DNA from: Mycolicibacterium sediminis
GTDB taxonomy: Bacteria; Actinomycetota; Actinomycetes; Mycobacteriales; Mycobacteriaceae
Assembly: GCF_010731735.1 (NCBI RefSeq)
Contig: NZ_AP022588.1
Location: 4,712,001-4,776,000 of the forward strand
Reading direction: 5' to 3'
Length of the DNA stretch: 64,000 nt
Part shown: positions 54,278 through 62,928 of the stretch, piece by piece
Numbering within the stretch: position 1 is the stretch's first letter
How the letters are laid out: the number at the start of each line of letters is the position of its first letter
Position numbers and translations under genes: made by a program
The notes under the pieces: generated by a model
What the model saw: the letters and a program-made list of their open reading frames with translations, nothing else
Database searches by the model: none
What the model was told of the DNA's origin: nothing

Positions 54278-55054
54278 CTAGGACATGTCGGCGTAGCGGC
54301 TCCGAATGAGGCTGAACACGCCGTAGGCGGCGATGCCGACCGCGGCGAGCACCAGCAGGATCCGGCCGAACGGCGCGGCCCCGAGGGTCTTGACCGCGGC
54401 GTCGATGCCCGACGCCTTGGCGGGGTCGGAGGTGACCGTCGCGACGATCACCAGGATTCCGGCGCCCGCGAGAACCAGTCCCTTGGCGACGTAGCCGATG
54501 ATGCCGGCCGGCGTGACGACCGACCCACGGGAGCGGGTGAGTTCCTTCTCGAAGCGCTTGGTGGCGCCCTTGTAGACGTGGTAGCCGCCGACGCCGATCA
54601 GGACCAGCGCGACGACGATGAGGACGGCCTTGCCCCACGCCGACTGCATCAGCTGGGCGCTCATGCCGGCGTTCTGCTGCCCACTGGACTGGCCGCCGCC
54701 CATGGCGAACCGTGCGGCGGATACCGCCAGCGCGATGTTGACCACCCCGACCGCCACGGCCTTCACCTTGTCCTTGGCGTCCTTCTCGACGACCGCCTCG
54801 GCGAGGTGCCACAGCCCGAGCGCCGCGAGACCCGCCGCCGCCAGCCACAGCATGATCGCGCCGCCGGTCTGGCTGCCGAGCTGTGCCAGCGCACCGGACT
54901 GGTCGGCGTTGCCCGCGTCGCCGAACGCGAGCCGGAGCACGATCCACGCCAGCAGCAGGTGAAGGACGCCGCTCGCCGCGAAGCCGGCCCGCGCCGCCCG
55001 TTCGAACCACTCGTTGTCCGCGGCGTTGCGCACCGCACCCTTGGTGTCGACCAT
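54278..55054 (-). CDS. DUF1206 membrane protein
   Basis: 258 aa with six hydrophobic segments in three two-helix repeats, the DUF1206 pattern: AARAGFAASGVLHLLLAW, AWGKAVLIVVALVLIGVGGYHVYKG and GYVAKGLVLAGAGILVI. Arg/Gly residues at the helix starts recur. Function unknown. It has its own promoter with SigF-like elements and a palindrome upstream, and ends 24 bases before the narK control region. Confidence 0.82.
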   Translation of the reverse strand: MVDTKGAVRNAADNEWFERAARAGFAASGVLHLLLAWIVLRLAFGDAGNADQSGALAQLGSQTGGAIMLWLAAAGLAALGLWHLAEAVVEKDAKDKVKAVAVGVVNIALAVSAARFAMGGGQSSGQQNAGMSAQLMQSAWGKAVLIVVALVLIGVGGYHVYKGATKRFEKELTRSRGSVVTPAGIIGYVAKGLVLAGAGILVIVATVTSDPAKASGIDAAVKTLGAAPFGRILLVLAAVGIAAYGVFSLIRSRYADMS

Positions 55055-55063
55055 GGCCGGGGG

Positions 55064-55090
55064 TTACCCCGCCATGATCAACGGTCAAAC
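55064..55090 (-). promoter_or_regulatory. Candidate SigF promoter of the DUF1206 gene
   Basis: On the minus strand GTTT (55087-55090) and GGGTAA (55064-55069) are separated by 17 bases, close to the mycobacterial SigF consensus GTTT-N15-17-GGGTA(T/C). The -10 is nine bases before the ATG, implying a very short leader. Confidence 0.45.
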
Positions 55091-55096
55091 CCGAGT

Positions 55097-55108
55097 ATTG
55101 ACGTCAAT
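55097..55108. promoter_or_regulatory. Perfect 12-base palindrome ATTGACGTCAAT
   Basis: It lies ten bases after the usp stop and six bases beyond the -35 of the SigF-like promoter, where a dimeric regulator could act. Half-site TTGAC also resembles a -35 on either strand. Confidence 0.4.
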
Positions 55109-55118
55109 GTAGAAGCGG

Positions 55119-55508
55119 CTACTCGGCGGGCTTCACCGCGAGCACGGGCTTGGGGCTCTCGAGCAGCACCTGCTGGGACACGCTGCCGAGGAGCAGCTTG
55201 CCGACCGGGTTGCGGTCCTTGATGCCGATCACCAGCAGCTCGGCGTCGTGGCGGTCCATCGCCTTCAGCAGCTCGGTGGCCGCGTCGACCCCGACGGGCT
55301 GCTGGACCTCGAACTCCACGTCCGCCTCGCCGAGCACGGTCCGCACGTCGGCGAGCTGGTCGGGGGACGCGAACGTCGAGTCGGTGTAGGAGTCCCCCGC
55401 CGTCGAGTTGATCACCAGGACGCTGGTGTTCCGTAGCCGCGCCTCGGCGACGCCGTGCTCGAGCGCTGCGCGTCCGAACCTGTCTGCGGTGTAGCCGATC
55501 ACGATCAC
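55119..55508 (-). CDS. Universal stress protein family
   Basis: 129 aa from a GTG overlapping the tctA stop (GTGA). VIVIGYTADRFGRAALEHGV starts the UspA fold, and GIKDRNPVGKLLLGSVSQQVLLESPKPVLAV is the ATP-binding signature region (G-2x-G-9x-G-S). It is the last gene of the tctC-tctB-tctA operon. A Usp attached to a TRAP-like or TctA transporter often tunes transport, so that is a reasonable inference here. Confidence 0.88.
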   Translation of the reverse strand: MIVIGYTADRFGRAALEHGVAEARLRNTSVLVINSTAGDSYTDSTFASPDQLADVRTVLGEADVEFEVQQPVGVDAATELLKAMDRHDAELLVIGIKDRNPVGKLLLGSVSQQVLLESPKPVLAVKPAE

Positions 55509-57043
55509 GCCTGGGCCTTCTCTCTCTGGTCCTTGTCGTCCTCGACGACGAGCAGCGTCTCCTCGTCGCGGTGCAGCAGCTTGAGCACCAGCGGGATGAG
55601 CAGCAGCACCGCCATCGCGATGTAGGTACCGATCGCCACCGGCTCGGTGAACAGCCCACTCCACTCGCCGCCGCCGAGCTGCAGGCTCTGTCGCAGCTGG
55701 CGCTCGATCCTCGGCCCGAGGATGACGCCGATGATCAACGGCAGCACCGGGAGTCCGAAGCGCCGCATCATGAGGCCCAGCAGACCGAAGATCAGCAGCA
55801 GCGCGAGATCGAGCGGCTGGAGGTTGACCGCGAAGGCACCCAGCGTCGCGAAGAACAGGATGCCGGCGTAGAGGTACGGCCGCGGGGTGCGCAGCAGCTT
55901 GGCCCACAGCGGCGCCAGCGGGAGGTTGAGCACGAGGAGCAGGAAGTTGCCGATGAACAGGCTCGCGATGAGCGTCCAGATCAGCAGCGGTTCCTTCTCG
56001 AACAGCGTCGGCCCCGGCTGGATCCCGTACGACACGAACGCGGTGAGCATGACCGCGGCCGTCGCGTTGGTGGGCAGACCGAGCGACAGCATCGGCACCA
56101 GCGTGCCGGCCGCCGACGCGTTGTTGGCCGCCTCCGGACCGGCGACGCCCTCGATGGCACCCTTGCCGAACTCCTCGGGATGCTTGCTGAGCTTCTTCTC
56201 GGTGATGTAGCTCAGGAAGGTCGGCAGCTCGGCGCCACCGGCGGGCAGCGCGCCGAAGGGGAACCCGAACGCGGTGCCGCGCAGCCACGGCTTCCACGAC
56301 CGCTTGAAGTCGTCCTTGCCCATCCACGGCCGTCCCACCGGGATGATGTCCGCCGGCCGTCGACGCAGGTGCGCCGAGACCCAGAGCGCCTCGCCGAGGG
56401 CGAAGATCGCGACCGCGATGACGACGATGTCGATGCCGTCGGACAGCTGCGGGATGCCGAACGTGGCACGCGGCTGGCCGGTCAGGAAGTCGATGCCGAC
56501 GATGCCGATCGCGAGACCGAGCACCAGCGAGATCGCCCCGCGCAGCTTCGAGCTGCCGAGTACCGCGGTGACGGCGACGAGCGCGAACAGCATGATCGCC
56601 AGGTACGACGGCGCGCCCAGGGTGACCGCGAACCGGGAGATGACGGGCGCGAACGCCGCGAGCAACGCGGTACCGATGGCGCCGGCCACGAACGACCCGA
56701 TGGCCGCCGTGGCGAGCGCCTGCGCGGCTCTGCCCGCCTTGGCCATCTTGTTGCCCTCGATCGCCGTGATCACCGAGGACGACTCCCCCGGCGTGTTCAA
56801 CAGGATCGAGGTCGTCGAGCCGCCGTACATGCCGCCGTAGAAGATGCCCGCGAACATGATGAACGCCGCACTGGGGCTGACGTTGTAGGTGATGGGCAGC
56901 AGCAGTGCCACCGTCATGGCCGGGCCGATGCCGGGCAGCACGCCCACCGCGGTGCCCAGCAGCACGCCGATGCAGGCGTACAGCAGGTTCATCGGCGTGG
57001 CGGCCTCGGCGAAGCCCTGCATGAGCCAGTCGAAGTTGTTCAT
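55505..57043 (-). CDS. tctA: Tripartite tricarboxylate transporter, large membrane subunit
   Basis: 512 aa, about twelve helices. GVLPGIGPAMTVALLLPIT and the mirrored LGLPTNATAAVML with GGAELPTFLSY are typical of TctA, as is FYGGMYGGSTTSILLNTPGE. It forms the channel that moves a carboxylate delivered by TctC using a cation gradient. It begins immediately at the end of tctB, with adjacent stop and start codons. Confidence 0.92.
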   Translation of the reverse strand: MNNFDWLMQGFAEAATPMNLLYACIGVLLGTAVGVLPGIGPAMTVALLLPITYNVSPSAAFIMFAGIFYGGMYGGSTTSILLNTPGESSSVITAIEGNKMAKAGRAAQALATAAIGSFVAGAIGTALLAAFAPVISRFAVTLGAPSYLAIMLFALVAVTAVLGSSKLRGAISLVLGLAIGIVGIDFLTGQPRATFGIPQLSDGIDIVVIAVAIFALGEALWVSAHLRRRPADIIPVGRPWMGKDDFKRSWKPWLRGTAFGFPFGALPAGGAELPTFLSYITEKKLSKHPEEFGKGAIEGVAGPEAANNASAAGTLVPMLSLGLPTNATAAVMLTAFVSYGIQPGPTLFEKEPLLIWTLIASLFIGNFLLLVLNLPLAPLWAKLLRTPRPYLYAGILFFATLGAFAVNLQPLDLALLLIFGLLGLMMRRFGLPVLPLIIGVILGPRIERQLRQSLQLGGGEWSGLFTEPVAIGTYIAMAVLLLIPLVLKLLHRDEETLLVVEDDKDQREKAQA

Positions 57044-57556
57044 CTAGAGAATTCCGTCCAAGATGCCTGCGGGCAGCGGGATTCCGAGCCCTGAGTAGAA
57101 CGCGTAGAAGCTGGCCAGCGCCAGGATCACGCCGATCCCGATGTTGCGCACGTAGTGCTTGCTGCCGAGAATCGTTGCGGCAGCGCCGAAGAACAGCGCG
57201 CTCGTGATGACCCAGCCCAGCGGGTTCACCAGCAGGATCATCCCGACGAAGCACGCGACCAGCATGCCGACGGTCTTCCAGTCGCTCGGCATGTCGGGAT
57301 CGATGTCCTCGCCGGCGTCGGCCTCGCCGCGGGATCCGCGCGGAATCGCGACGGCCAGGATGACCGCCAGCAGGAGCGCGGCGATGCCGATGACCATCGG
57401 GAAGAACTTCGGTCCGACGGGGTCGACCTTCGCGAACCCCTCCGGCAGCGTCATGGCGTTCCACACCAGGAAGGCACCCACGATGGCGAGCACCGCGACG
57501 ACCAGGTACTGCGCGTAGTCCACCCGCTTCTCGGGTGCCTGCTCGGGCGCGCTCAC
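57044..57556 (-). CDS. tctB: Tripartite tricarboxylate transporter, small membrane subunit
   Basis: 170 aa from a GTG overlapping the tctC stop. Four hydrophobic segments; GPKFFPMVIGIAALLLA near the first loop and LLVNPLGWVITSALFFGAA are typical of TctB. It partners TctA in the membrane. Confidence 0.87.
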   Translation of the reverse strand: MSAPEQAPEKRVDYAQYLVVAVLAIVGAFLVWNAMTLPEGFAKVDPVGPKFFPMVIGIAALLLAVILAVAIPRGSRGEADAGEDIDPDMPSDWKTVGMLVACFVGMILLVNPLGWVITSALFFGAAATILGSKHYVRNIGIGVILALASFYAFYSGLGIPLPAGILDGIL

Positions 57557-58554
57557 AGCAGACCCAGTTCGGTCAGCGTCGAGGACACCCGCTCGTCCTG
57601 ATCGGTCAGGAACTGATCGAACTCCTCGCCGGTGGCGAACGCGTCGCTCCAGCCGTTCTTCACCAGGGCTTCCTTCCATTCGTCGGTCGCGTGCATCTCC
57701 TCGAGCACCTTCACGAGTGCCGCCCGGGACTCGCCCGAGATGCCCGGAGGCGCAAGCACTCCGCGCCAGTTGGTGAAAACCAGGTTGATTCCGGCCTCGC
57801 GCAGCGTCGGTGCGTCGACGCCCTCGACCCGCTCCTCGCCGGACACCGCGAGCACGCGCACCGACCCGGCCTCGATCTGGTCGACGTACTCGCCGAGACC
57901 GGAGGTGCCCGCCGCGATCTTCCCGCCCAGCAGCGCGGTCAGTAGGTCGCCGCCGCCGTCGTAGGCGATGTAGTTGACCTTGCGCGGGTCGATGCCCGCA
58001 GCCCGGGCCGTCTCCATCGGGAACAGGTGGTCCGGCCCGCCCGGCGACGAACCGCCGCCGACCGTCACCTTGGCGGGATCGGCCTTCCACGCGGTGACCA
58101 GATCCTGCACGGTGCGGAAGGGCGAGTCGGCGGGAACCAGGATCCCCTCCTGCTCCTCCACCATCCGGGCCAGCGGCGTGGCGTCCGACGCCCGCGCATT
58201 CGATCCGTTGGTGTACGTCGCGCCGACGACGCCGAGGCCCATCATCATCATGAGGTCGCCGTTGCCGCGCTCGTTCATGAGGCGCGCCATCGCGACCGTG
58301 CCGCCGGCGCCGATGACGTTGAAGACCTCGATGCGGCCGGTGATGTCCTTGTCCTCCATGATCTTCACCGCCGTGCGGGCCGTCAGGTCGTAGCCGCCGC
58401 CCGGGCTGTTGGGGACCATCATCCGGAGGCGGTGCATGCTCGATGGGTCGTCACCACGCGTCACCCCACATCCGGTCACCGCCATGGCGAGCAGCAGCAC
58501 GGCCGCCAGCCATCTCGTACCTCGTCGAACAGTCGGCACAGTCGTCCCCTTCAC
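57553..58554 (-). CDS. tctC: Tripartite tricarboxylate transporter, substrate-binding lipoprotein
   Basis: 333 aa from GTG. The lipobox VTGC with Cys29 anchors it, as expected for a binding protein in an organism without a classical periplasm. The mature part is a Bug/TctC receptor: MMVPNSPGGGYDLTAR, NVIGAGGTVAM, and GGGSSPGGPDHLFP around the ligand. Known ligands are citrate and other di/tricarboxylates or aromatic acids; the exact one is unknown. It is the first gene of the operon and is divergent from the sensor kinase gene. Confidence 0.9.
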   Translation of the reverse strand: MKGTTVPTVRRGTRWLAAVLLLAMAVTGCGVTRGDDPSSMHRLRMMVPNSPGGGYDLTARTAVKIMEDKDITGRIEVFNVIGAGGTVAMARLMNERGNGDLMMMMGLGVVGATYTNGSNARASDATPLARMVEEQEGILVPADSPFRTVQDLVTAWKADPAKVTVGGGSSPGGPDHLFPMETARAAGIDPRKVNYIAYDGGGDLLTALLGGKIAAGTSGLGEYVDQIEAGSVRVLAVSGEERVEGVDAPTLREAGINLVFTNWRGVLAPPGISGESRAALVKVLEEMHATDEWKEALVKNGWSDAFATGEEFDQFLTDQDERVSSTLTELGLL

Positions 58555-58588
58555 TGGATGTGATGCTCAGCCATACTGGACCCCCGTC

Positions 58589-58602
58589 GTGACCCAGGTC
58601 AC
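58589..58602. promoter_or_regulatory. CRP-like palindrome between tctC and the sensor kinase
   Basis: GTGACCCAGGTCAC is a perfect palindrome fitting the GTGA-N6-TCAC core of cAMP receptor protein sites. It is central in the 94-base divergent promoter region. It could also be a target of the adjacent response regulator. Confidence 0.45.
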
Positions 58603-58648
58603 CGTTTCGGAAGCAAAGGAAGTTGTGGTCATTGAGTAAGTCGCACCG

Positions 58649-60280
58649 GTGAGCTGGTTGGCCCCGCGCACGCTCACGGCTCGCAGCCTCGCCGGCCAGT
58701 TCCTGGTGTTCCAGGTGCTCGTCGTGGCGGTCGTCCTCGGTGCCGTCGCCGCGGTCTCGGTGGCGCAGTCCACCCAGGAGTTCCGGGAGGTGCGTGGTCA
58801 GCGGATGATCGCCGTCGCGGAGAACCTGGCGTCGACCCCGATCGTCCGCGAGCGGTACGCCGACCCGGTCGCCTCGATGGTGCTGGCGCCCGACGTGGAC
58901 CGGGCCGTGGCGCTGTCGGGGGCGCGGCTGGTGGAGATCTCCGGTCCTGACGGCGTGGTCCGCGCGTCGTCCGACCCGGCGCGGGTGGGTCGGCAGGTCG
59001 ACTTCGGGCCCAGCCTGGTCGTCCGGGGCCGAGCCTGGGCGGGTGACGTCGACGTGGCACAGGACGGCACGGGCGTGCACTCGCTGATCGGTCAGGTGCC
59101 CATCCTGTCGATCGACGGCGCAGTGCTCGCGGTGGTGTCGGTCAGCGAGCCGTACCCGTCGACGTGGCAGCTGCTCGGCGGCGCGGGCGAACGCCTGCTG
59201 GTGTACCTGGGCCTCGGCGCGGCGCTCGGGGTGCTGACGTCGTGGCTGCTGTCGCGGCGCATCAAGCGCCACACCCGGGGGTTGGAGGTCGCCGAGATCG
59301 CGGGCCTGGCCGACCACCGGGAGGCGTTGCTGCACAGCATCCGCGAGGGCGTGGTGGCCGTCAACACCGACGGCGTCATCACCCTGCTCAACGACAGCGC
59401 CCAGGAACTCCTCGGCCTCGAGGCCGACGCCGTGGGCAGGCACCTCGACGCCGTCGACCTCGACCCCGCCGTCAGCGCGTTCCTGCTGTCCGGCGACGAA
59501 GGTCGCGACGTCGTGATAACCACCAGCACAAGGGTTCTCGCGCTCAACCGGCGGGCGGCCAGTACCCGCGGCAAACGCATCGGTACCGTCACCACCATGC
59601 GAGACAGCACCGAGTTGGCCTCCATGCAGGGCCAGCTGTCGTCGCACAAGAGCGTCACCGACACGCTGCGCGCGCAGACCCACGAATTCGCCAACCAGCT
59701 GCACACCATCTCGGGGCTCGTCCAGCTCGGCGAGTACGACGCCGTCCGCAGCCTGGTGGGCACGCTCACCCGCCGCCGCGCCGAGATCAGCGACGCCGTC
59801 ACCCGGCACGTGTCCGACCCCGCGGTGGCGGCGCTGCTGATCGCCAAGACCTCGCTGGCCGCCGAGAGCGGCGTGGCACTGGAGATCGACGAGGACAGCC
59901 ACCTTGCGGCGCTCGATCCAGCCTTGGCCACCGACGTCATCACCGTCCTGGGGAACCTGATCGACAACGCGGTGGACGTCTCGGAGGGCTCCGGACGCGC
60001 CGTCGTGCGCGTGGCGGTGAACGACGGTGACGGGCTGACCATCTCGGTCGCCGACTCGGGACCCGGCGTGCCCGACGACATGCGCGAGTCGATCTTCGCA
60101 CGGGGCATCACCTCCAAGCCCGAGGTACCGGGCGGCCGCGGCATCGGGCTCGCACTGGTCCGCCTCGTCAGCACGCAGCTCGGGGGCTCGGTGCGGGTGT
60201 CCGACGGTTCGGTGGGTGGCGCCGTGTTCGACGTCCGGCTCCCGAGCCAAGTCTCCACCGGGGCGGCCGCCGATGCGTGA
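58649..60280 (+). CDS. CitA/DcuS-type sensor histidine kinase
   Basis: 543 aa from GTG. Helices at about 18-40 and 182-202 flank an extracytoplasmic PAS-like sensor (about 41-175); a cytoplasmic PAS follows (about 222-320) with LLHSIREGVVAVNTDG. The kinase has phosphorylation His345 in RAQTHEFANQLHTISGL, the family's THEFxNxLHxI motif, then NLIDNAVD, DSGPGVP and GRGIGLAL. Relatives sense external citrate or C4-dicarboxylates. Divergence from tctCBA suggests it controls that transporter. It overlaps its regulator gene by eight bases. Confidence 0.92.
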   Translation: MSWLAPRTLTARSLAGQFLVFQVLVVAVVLGAVAAVSVAQSTQEFREVRGQRMIAVAENLASTPIVRERYADPVASMVLAPDVDRAVALSGARLVEISGPDGVVRASSDPARVGRQVDFGPSLVVRGRAWAGDVDVAQDGTGVHSLIGQVPILSIDGAVLAVVSVSEPYPSTWQLLGGAGERLLVYLGLGAALGVLTSWLLSRRIKRHTRGLEVAEIAGLADHREALLHSIREGVVAVNTDGVITLLNDSAQELLGLEADAVGRHLDAVDLDPAVSAFLLSGDEGRDVVITTSTRVLALNRRAASTRGKRIGTVTTMRDSTELASMQGQLSSHKSVTDTLRAQTHEFANQLHTISGLVQLGEYDAVRSLVGTLTRRRAEISDAVTRHVSDPAVAALLIAKTSLAAESGVALEIDEDSHLAALDPALATDVITVLGNLIDNAVDVSEGSGRAVVRVAVNDGDGLTISVADSGPGVPDDMRESIFARGITSKPEVPGGRGIGLALVRLVSTQLGGSVRVSDGSVGGAVFDVRLPSQVSTGAAADA

Positions 60281-60935
60281 CGTCCTGGTCGTCGACGACG
60301 ACTTCATGGTGGCCGAGATCCACCGCCGGTTCGTCGAACGGGTGCCCGGATTCCGTTCGGTCGGGGTGGCCCGCACCGGCGCCGAGGCCCTCGACCGGGC
60401 GGCCACCCTCGCCCCCGACCTGCTGCTGCTCGACGTCCACCTCCCCGACATGACCGGCCTCGAGGTGTTGCAGCGGCTGCGCTCGGGGGGCGACCGCGTC
60501 GGCGTCATCATGATCACCGCGGCACGCGAACTCGACACCGTCGCAGGCGCTCTCGACGGCGGGGCCGCCGACTACCTCATGAAGCCGTTCGAGTTCGAGC
60601 AGTTCGAGGGCAAGCTGCAGGCGTTCGCCGCGAGGGCCGACGCACTGACCGCCGCCACCGGCGCCGACCAATCGCTGATCGACACGCTGTTCGGCTCGGC
60701 GGCGCAGCGCACAGACCAGCTGCCGAAGGGGCTCGGCGTCGAGACCGGCCGCCTGGTGCTCGACGCGTTGCGCACCGCCGGCGAGGTGTCGGCCGCGGAA
60801 TGCGCGGAGCTGATCGGCATCTCGCGGGTCAGTGCGCGCCGCTACCTGGAGCACTACCTCGGCGCGGGGGCGGTCGAGCTGCGCCTGCAGTACGGCGCGG
60901 GCCGGCCCGAGCGGCGGTATCGCGCCGTCCGGTGA
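60273..60935 (+). CDS. CitB/DcuR-type response regulator
   Basis: 220 aa. The receiver domain has acidic residues 8-10, phosphoacceptor Asp54 in LLLDVHLPDMTG, and Lys in YLMKPFEFEQF. The C-terminal helix-turn-helix (about 175-208, SAAECAELIGISRVSARRYLEHY) is the CitB/DcuR type. It is coupled to the kinase gene by an ATGCGTGA overlap and should activate tct transport genes on binding carboxylate, by analogy with CitAB. Confidence 0.92.
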   Translation: MRDVLVVDDDFMVAEIHRRFVERVPGFRSVGVARTGAEALDRAATLAPDLLLLDVHLPDMTGLEVLQRLRSGGDRVGVIMITAARELDTVAGALDGGAADYLMKPFEFEQFEGKLQAFAARADALTAATGADQSLIDTLFGSAAQRTDQLPKGLGVETGRLVLDALRTAGEVSAAECAELIGISRVSARRYLEHYLGAGAVELRLQYGAGRPERRYRAVR

Positions 60936-60974
60936 AGCGGCTCGCTCGTCGACCGGTTCTGTCACGATCTCCTG

Positions 60975-62195
60975 ATGCGCTACTCCCGACGCGTGCTCGC
61001 CGCGCTCTGCACCGTCGCACTGGTGGCGTCCTGTCACTCCGTCGCCGACGAGTCCACCGCGCCCGCCACCGACTCCAGGGCCGACGCCGTAATGCGCATC
61101 GTCGGGGAGGTGATGAAGGACTCTCACCTGCGCGCCGTGCTCGTCCGCGTCACCGAGGACGGCCGTGACGTCGTCACGCGCGCCGCCGGGGAGTCGATGA
61201 CCGGCGTGCCCGCCACCCCGGCGATGCACTTTCGCAACGGGGCCGTCGCCATCTCCTACGTCGCCACCCTGCTGCTGCGGCTCGCCGAGCAGGGCACGGT
61301 CGGTCTCGACGACAGGCTGTCGACCTGGTTGCCCGACGTCCCGAACTCCGACCGGGTGACACTGCGTCAACTCGGCCAGATGACCTCGGGCTACGCCGAT
61401 TACGTGATCGGCAACCCCGCGTTCGACGACGCCTCCTACGCCGATCCGTTCCGGCAGTGGGAGCCCGAGGAGCTGCTGGCGTACGCGACGTCGAAACCGC
61501 TGCTGTACGAACCGGGCACGAACTGGAACTACGCGCACACCAACTACGTCCTGCTGGGTCTGGCGCTCGAGAAGGCCACCGGCAAGGACATGGCGACGCT
61601 GCTGTCGACCCGGGTGCTCGAACCGCTCGGGCTGACCGCGACCGCGAACTCCGTCACGCCCGACGTTCCGTCCCCGGTCCTGCACTCGTTCACCAGCGAG
61701 CGCCGCAAGGCCCTCGGCATCCCACCCGGCACTCCCTTCTACGAGGAGTCCACGTTCTGGAACCCGTCGTGGACCATCACCCGCGGTGCCGTCCAGACCA
61801 CGACCATCTACGACGTGGCCGCGTCGGCGAGTGCCATCGGCGCGGGCACCCTGCTCTCCAGGGAGTCCTACGACCTGATGGTCTCCACCGACCTGCGCGG
61901 CAAGACCCGGGGGCAACCCGGCTGCGCGACCTGCGCCCCCATGACCGACGGCTACACCTACGGGATGGGCATCGTCACCTCGGGCGACTGGCTGCTGCAG
62001 AACCCCATGTTCGCCGGGGCGGCCGGTGTCATGGCGTACCTGCCCGCGCGCAAGCTCGCCATCGCGATCGCCGTCACCTTCGCACCCGAGGCGTTCGACG
62101 CCGACGGGAACTACTCGAACGCCGCCCAGGCCCTGTTCCGCAGGCTGGGCGCCGAACTGGCACCCGAGCACGCACCGCCCGTGCCACCGAAGTGA
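60975..62195 (+). CDS. Lipoprotein with degenerate beta-lactamase/serine hydrolase fold
   Basis: 406 aa. A signal peptide ends in VASC (Cys20), so it is a lipoprotein. The fold follows class C beta-lactamase-like hydrolases: FRNG, LLLRLAEQGTVGLDDRLSTWLP, LGQMTSGY and YEPGTNWNYAHTNYVLLGL. The catalytic SxxK is replaced by Ala90-Val-Ala-Ile93, the YxN motif reads Tyr186-Ala-His188, and no HxG/KTG motif is visible near FAGAAGVMAYLP. It is therefore unlikely to be a peptidase or lactamase and may be a binding protein. It follows the response regulator after 39 bases and may be co-transcribed. Confidence 0.82.
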   Translation: MRYSRRVLAALCTVALVASCHSVADESTAPATDSRADAVMRIVGEVMKDSHLRAVLVRVTEDGRDVVTRAAGESMTGVPATPAMHFRNGAVAISYVATLLLRLAEQGTVGLDDRLSTWLPDVPNSDRVTLRQLGQMTSGYADYVIGNPAFDDASYADPFRQWEPEELLAYATSKPLLYEPGTNWNYAHTNYVLLGLALEKATGKDMATLLSTRVLEPLGLTATANSVTPDVPSPVLHSFTSERRKALGIPPGTPFYEESTFWNPSWTITRGAVQTTTIYDVAASASAIGAGTLLSRESYDLMVSTDLRGKTRGQPGCATCAPMTDGYTYGMGIVTSGDWLLQNPMFAGAAGVMAYLPARKLAIAIAVTFAPEAFDADGNYSNAAQALFRRLGAELAPEHAPPVPPK

Positions 62196-62220
62196 CGCCG
62201 ATGCGCGAGAATGACTGACC

Positions 62221-62928
62221 GTGGCACCCACGGTCCTCTTCCTCCGCAATGAACACATCGCCACCGAGGCGATGCTCGGCGACGCCTTCGTCGACTCGGG
62301 TTACGAGGTGGCGACGTTCGACGTCGTCCCGCCCGGCGCCGACGCCGCGGCCGTCGACGTCGTGTTCCCCGATCCGCGTGACTACGACGTCGTGGTGCCA
62401 CTGGGCGCCAGTTGGCCGGTGTACGGCGGGATGAGCTGGGTCGAGGCGGAGATGCAGATGATGCGCGACGCCGCCGCCGCGGGCGTGGCGACGCTGGGGG
62501 TCTGCTTCGGCGGTCAACTGCTCGCGCAGGCGTTCGGCGGGTCGGTCGCGCGCGCCGAGGTGCCCGAGATCGGCTGGTACGAGATCGACACCGACGACGC
62601 CGACCTGGTGCCCGGCGGCCGGTGGTTCCAGTGGCACTTCGACACGTGGCGGCTGCCGCCGGGCGCGACGGAACTGGCGCGCACGGCCAACGCGTCCCAG
62701 GCGTTCCTGCTCGGCCGGACGCTGGCGCTGCAGTTCCACCCCGAACTCGACGCCGACCTGCTCGAGACGTGGCTCGCCGCGGGGGCCGACGAGGTCGCCG
62801 CCGCCGGGCTCAGCGTGGACCAGTTGCGTTCGGCCACATCCGAATCCGCGACGGATGCGGGTGCGCGGCTACGTCACCTGGTGGCCGAGTTCACCCGGCG
62901 GGTGGTCGCTCAGCCGTGTCCCAGCTGA
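62221..62928 (+). CDS. Class I glutamine amidotransferase-like protein
   Basis: 235 aa from GTG. The nucleophile elbow LGVCFGGQLLAQ holds the Cys and LQFHPELD the His; a GASWPVYGG oxyanion loop precedes. It resembles stand-alone GATase1 proteins annotated as GMP synthase-like, whose substrates are unknown. The C-terminal 45 residues are helical. It overlaps the end of the convergent SDR gene by 19 bases. Confidence 0.85.
   Translation: MAPTVLFLRNEHIATEAMLGDAFVDSGYEVATFDVVPPGADAAAVDVVFPDPRDYDVVVPLGASWPVYGGMSWVEAEMQMMRDAAAAGVATLGVCFGGQLLAQAFGGSVARAEVPEIGWYEIDTDDADLVPGGRWFQWHFDTWRLPPGATELARTANASQAFLLGRTLALQFHPELDADLLETWLAAGADEVAAAGLSVDQLRSATSESATDAGARLRHLVAEFTRRVVAQPCPS

Noticed and set aside
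60975..62195. Active beta-lactamase or D-Ala-D-Ala carboxypeptidase
   Set aside because: The SxxK serine and lysine and the YxN asparagine are all replaced, so antibiotic hydrolysis is not a supportable call.
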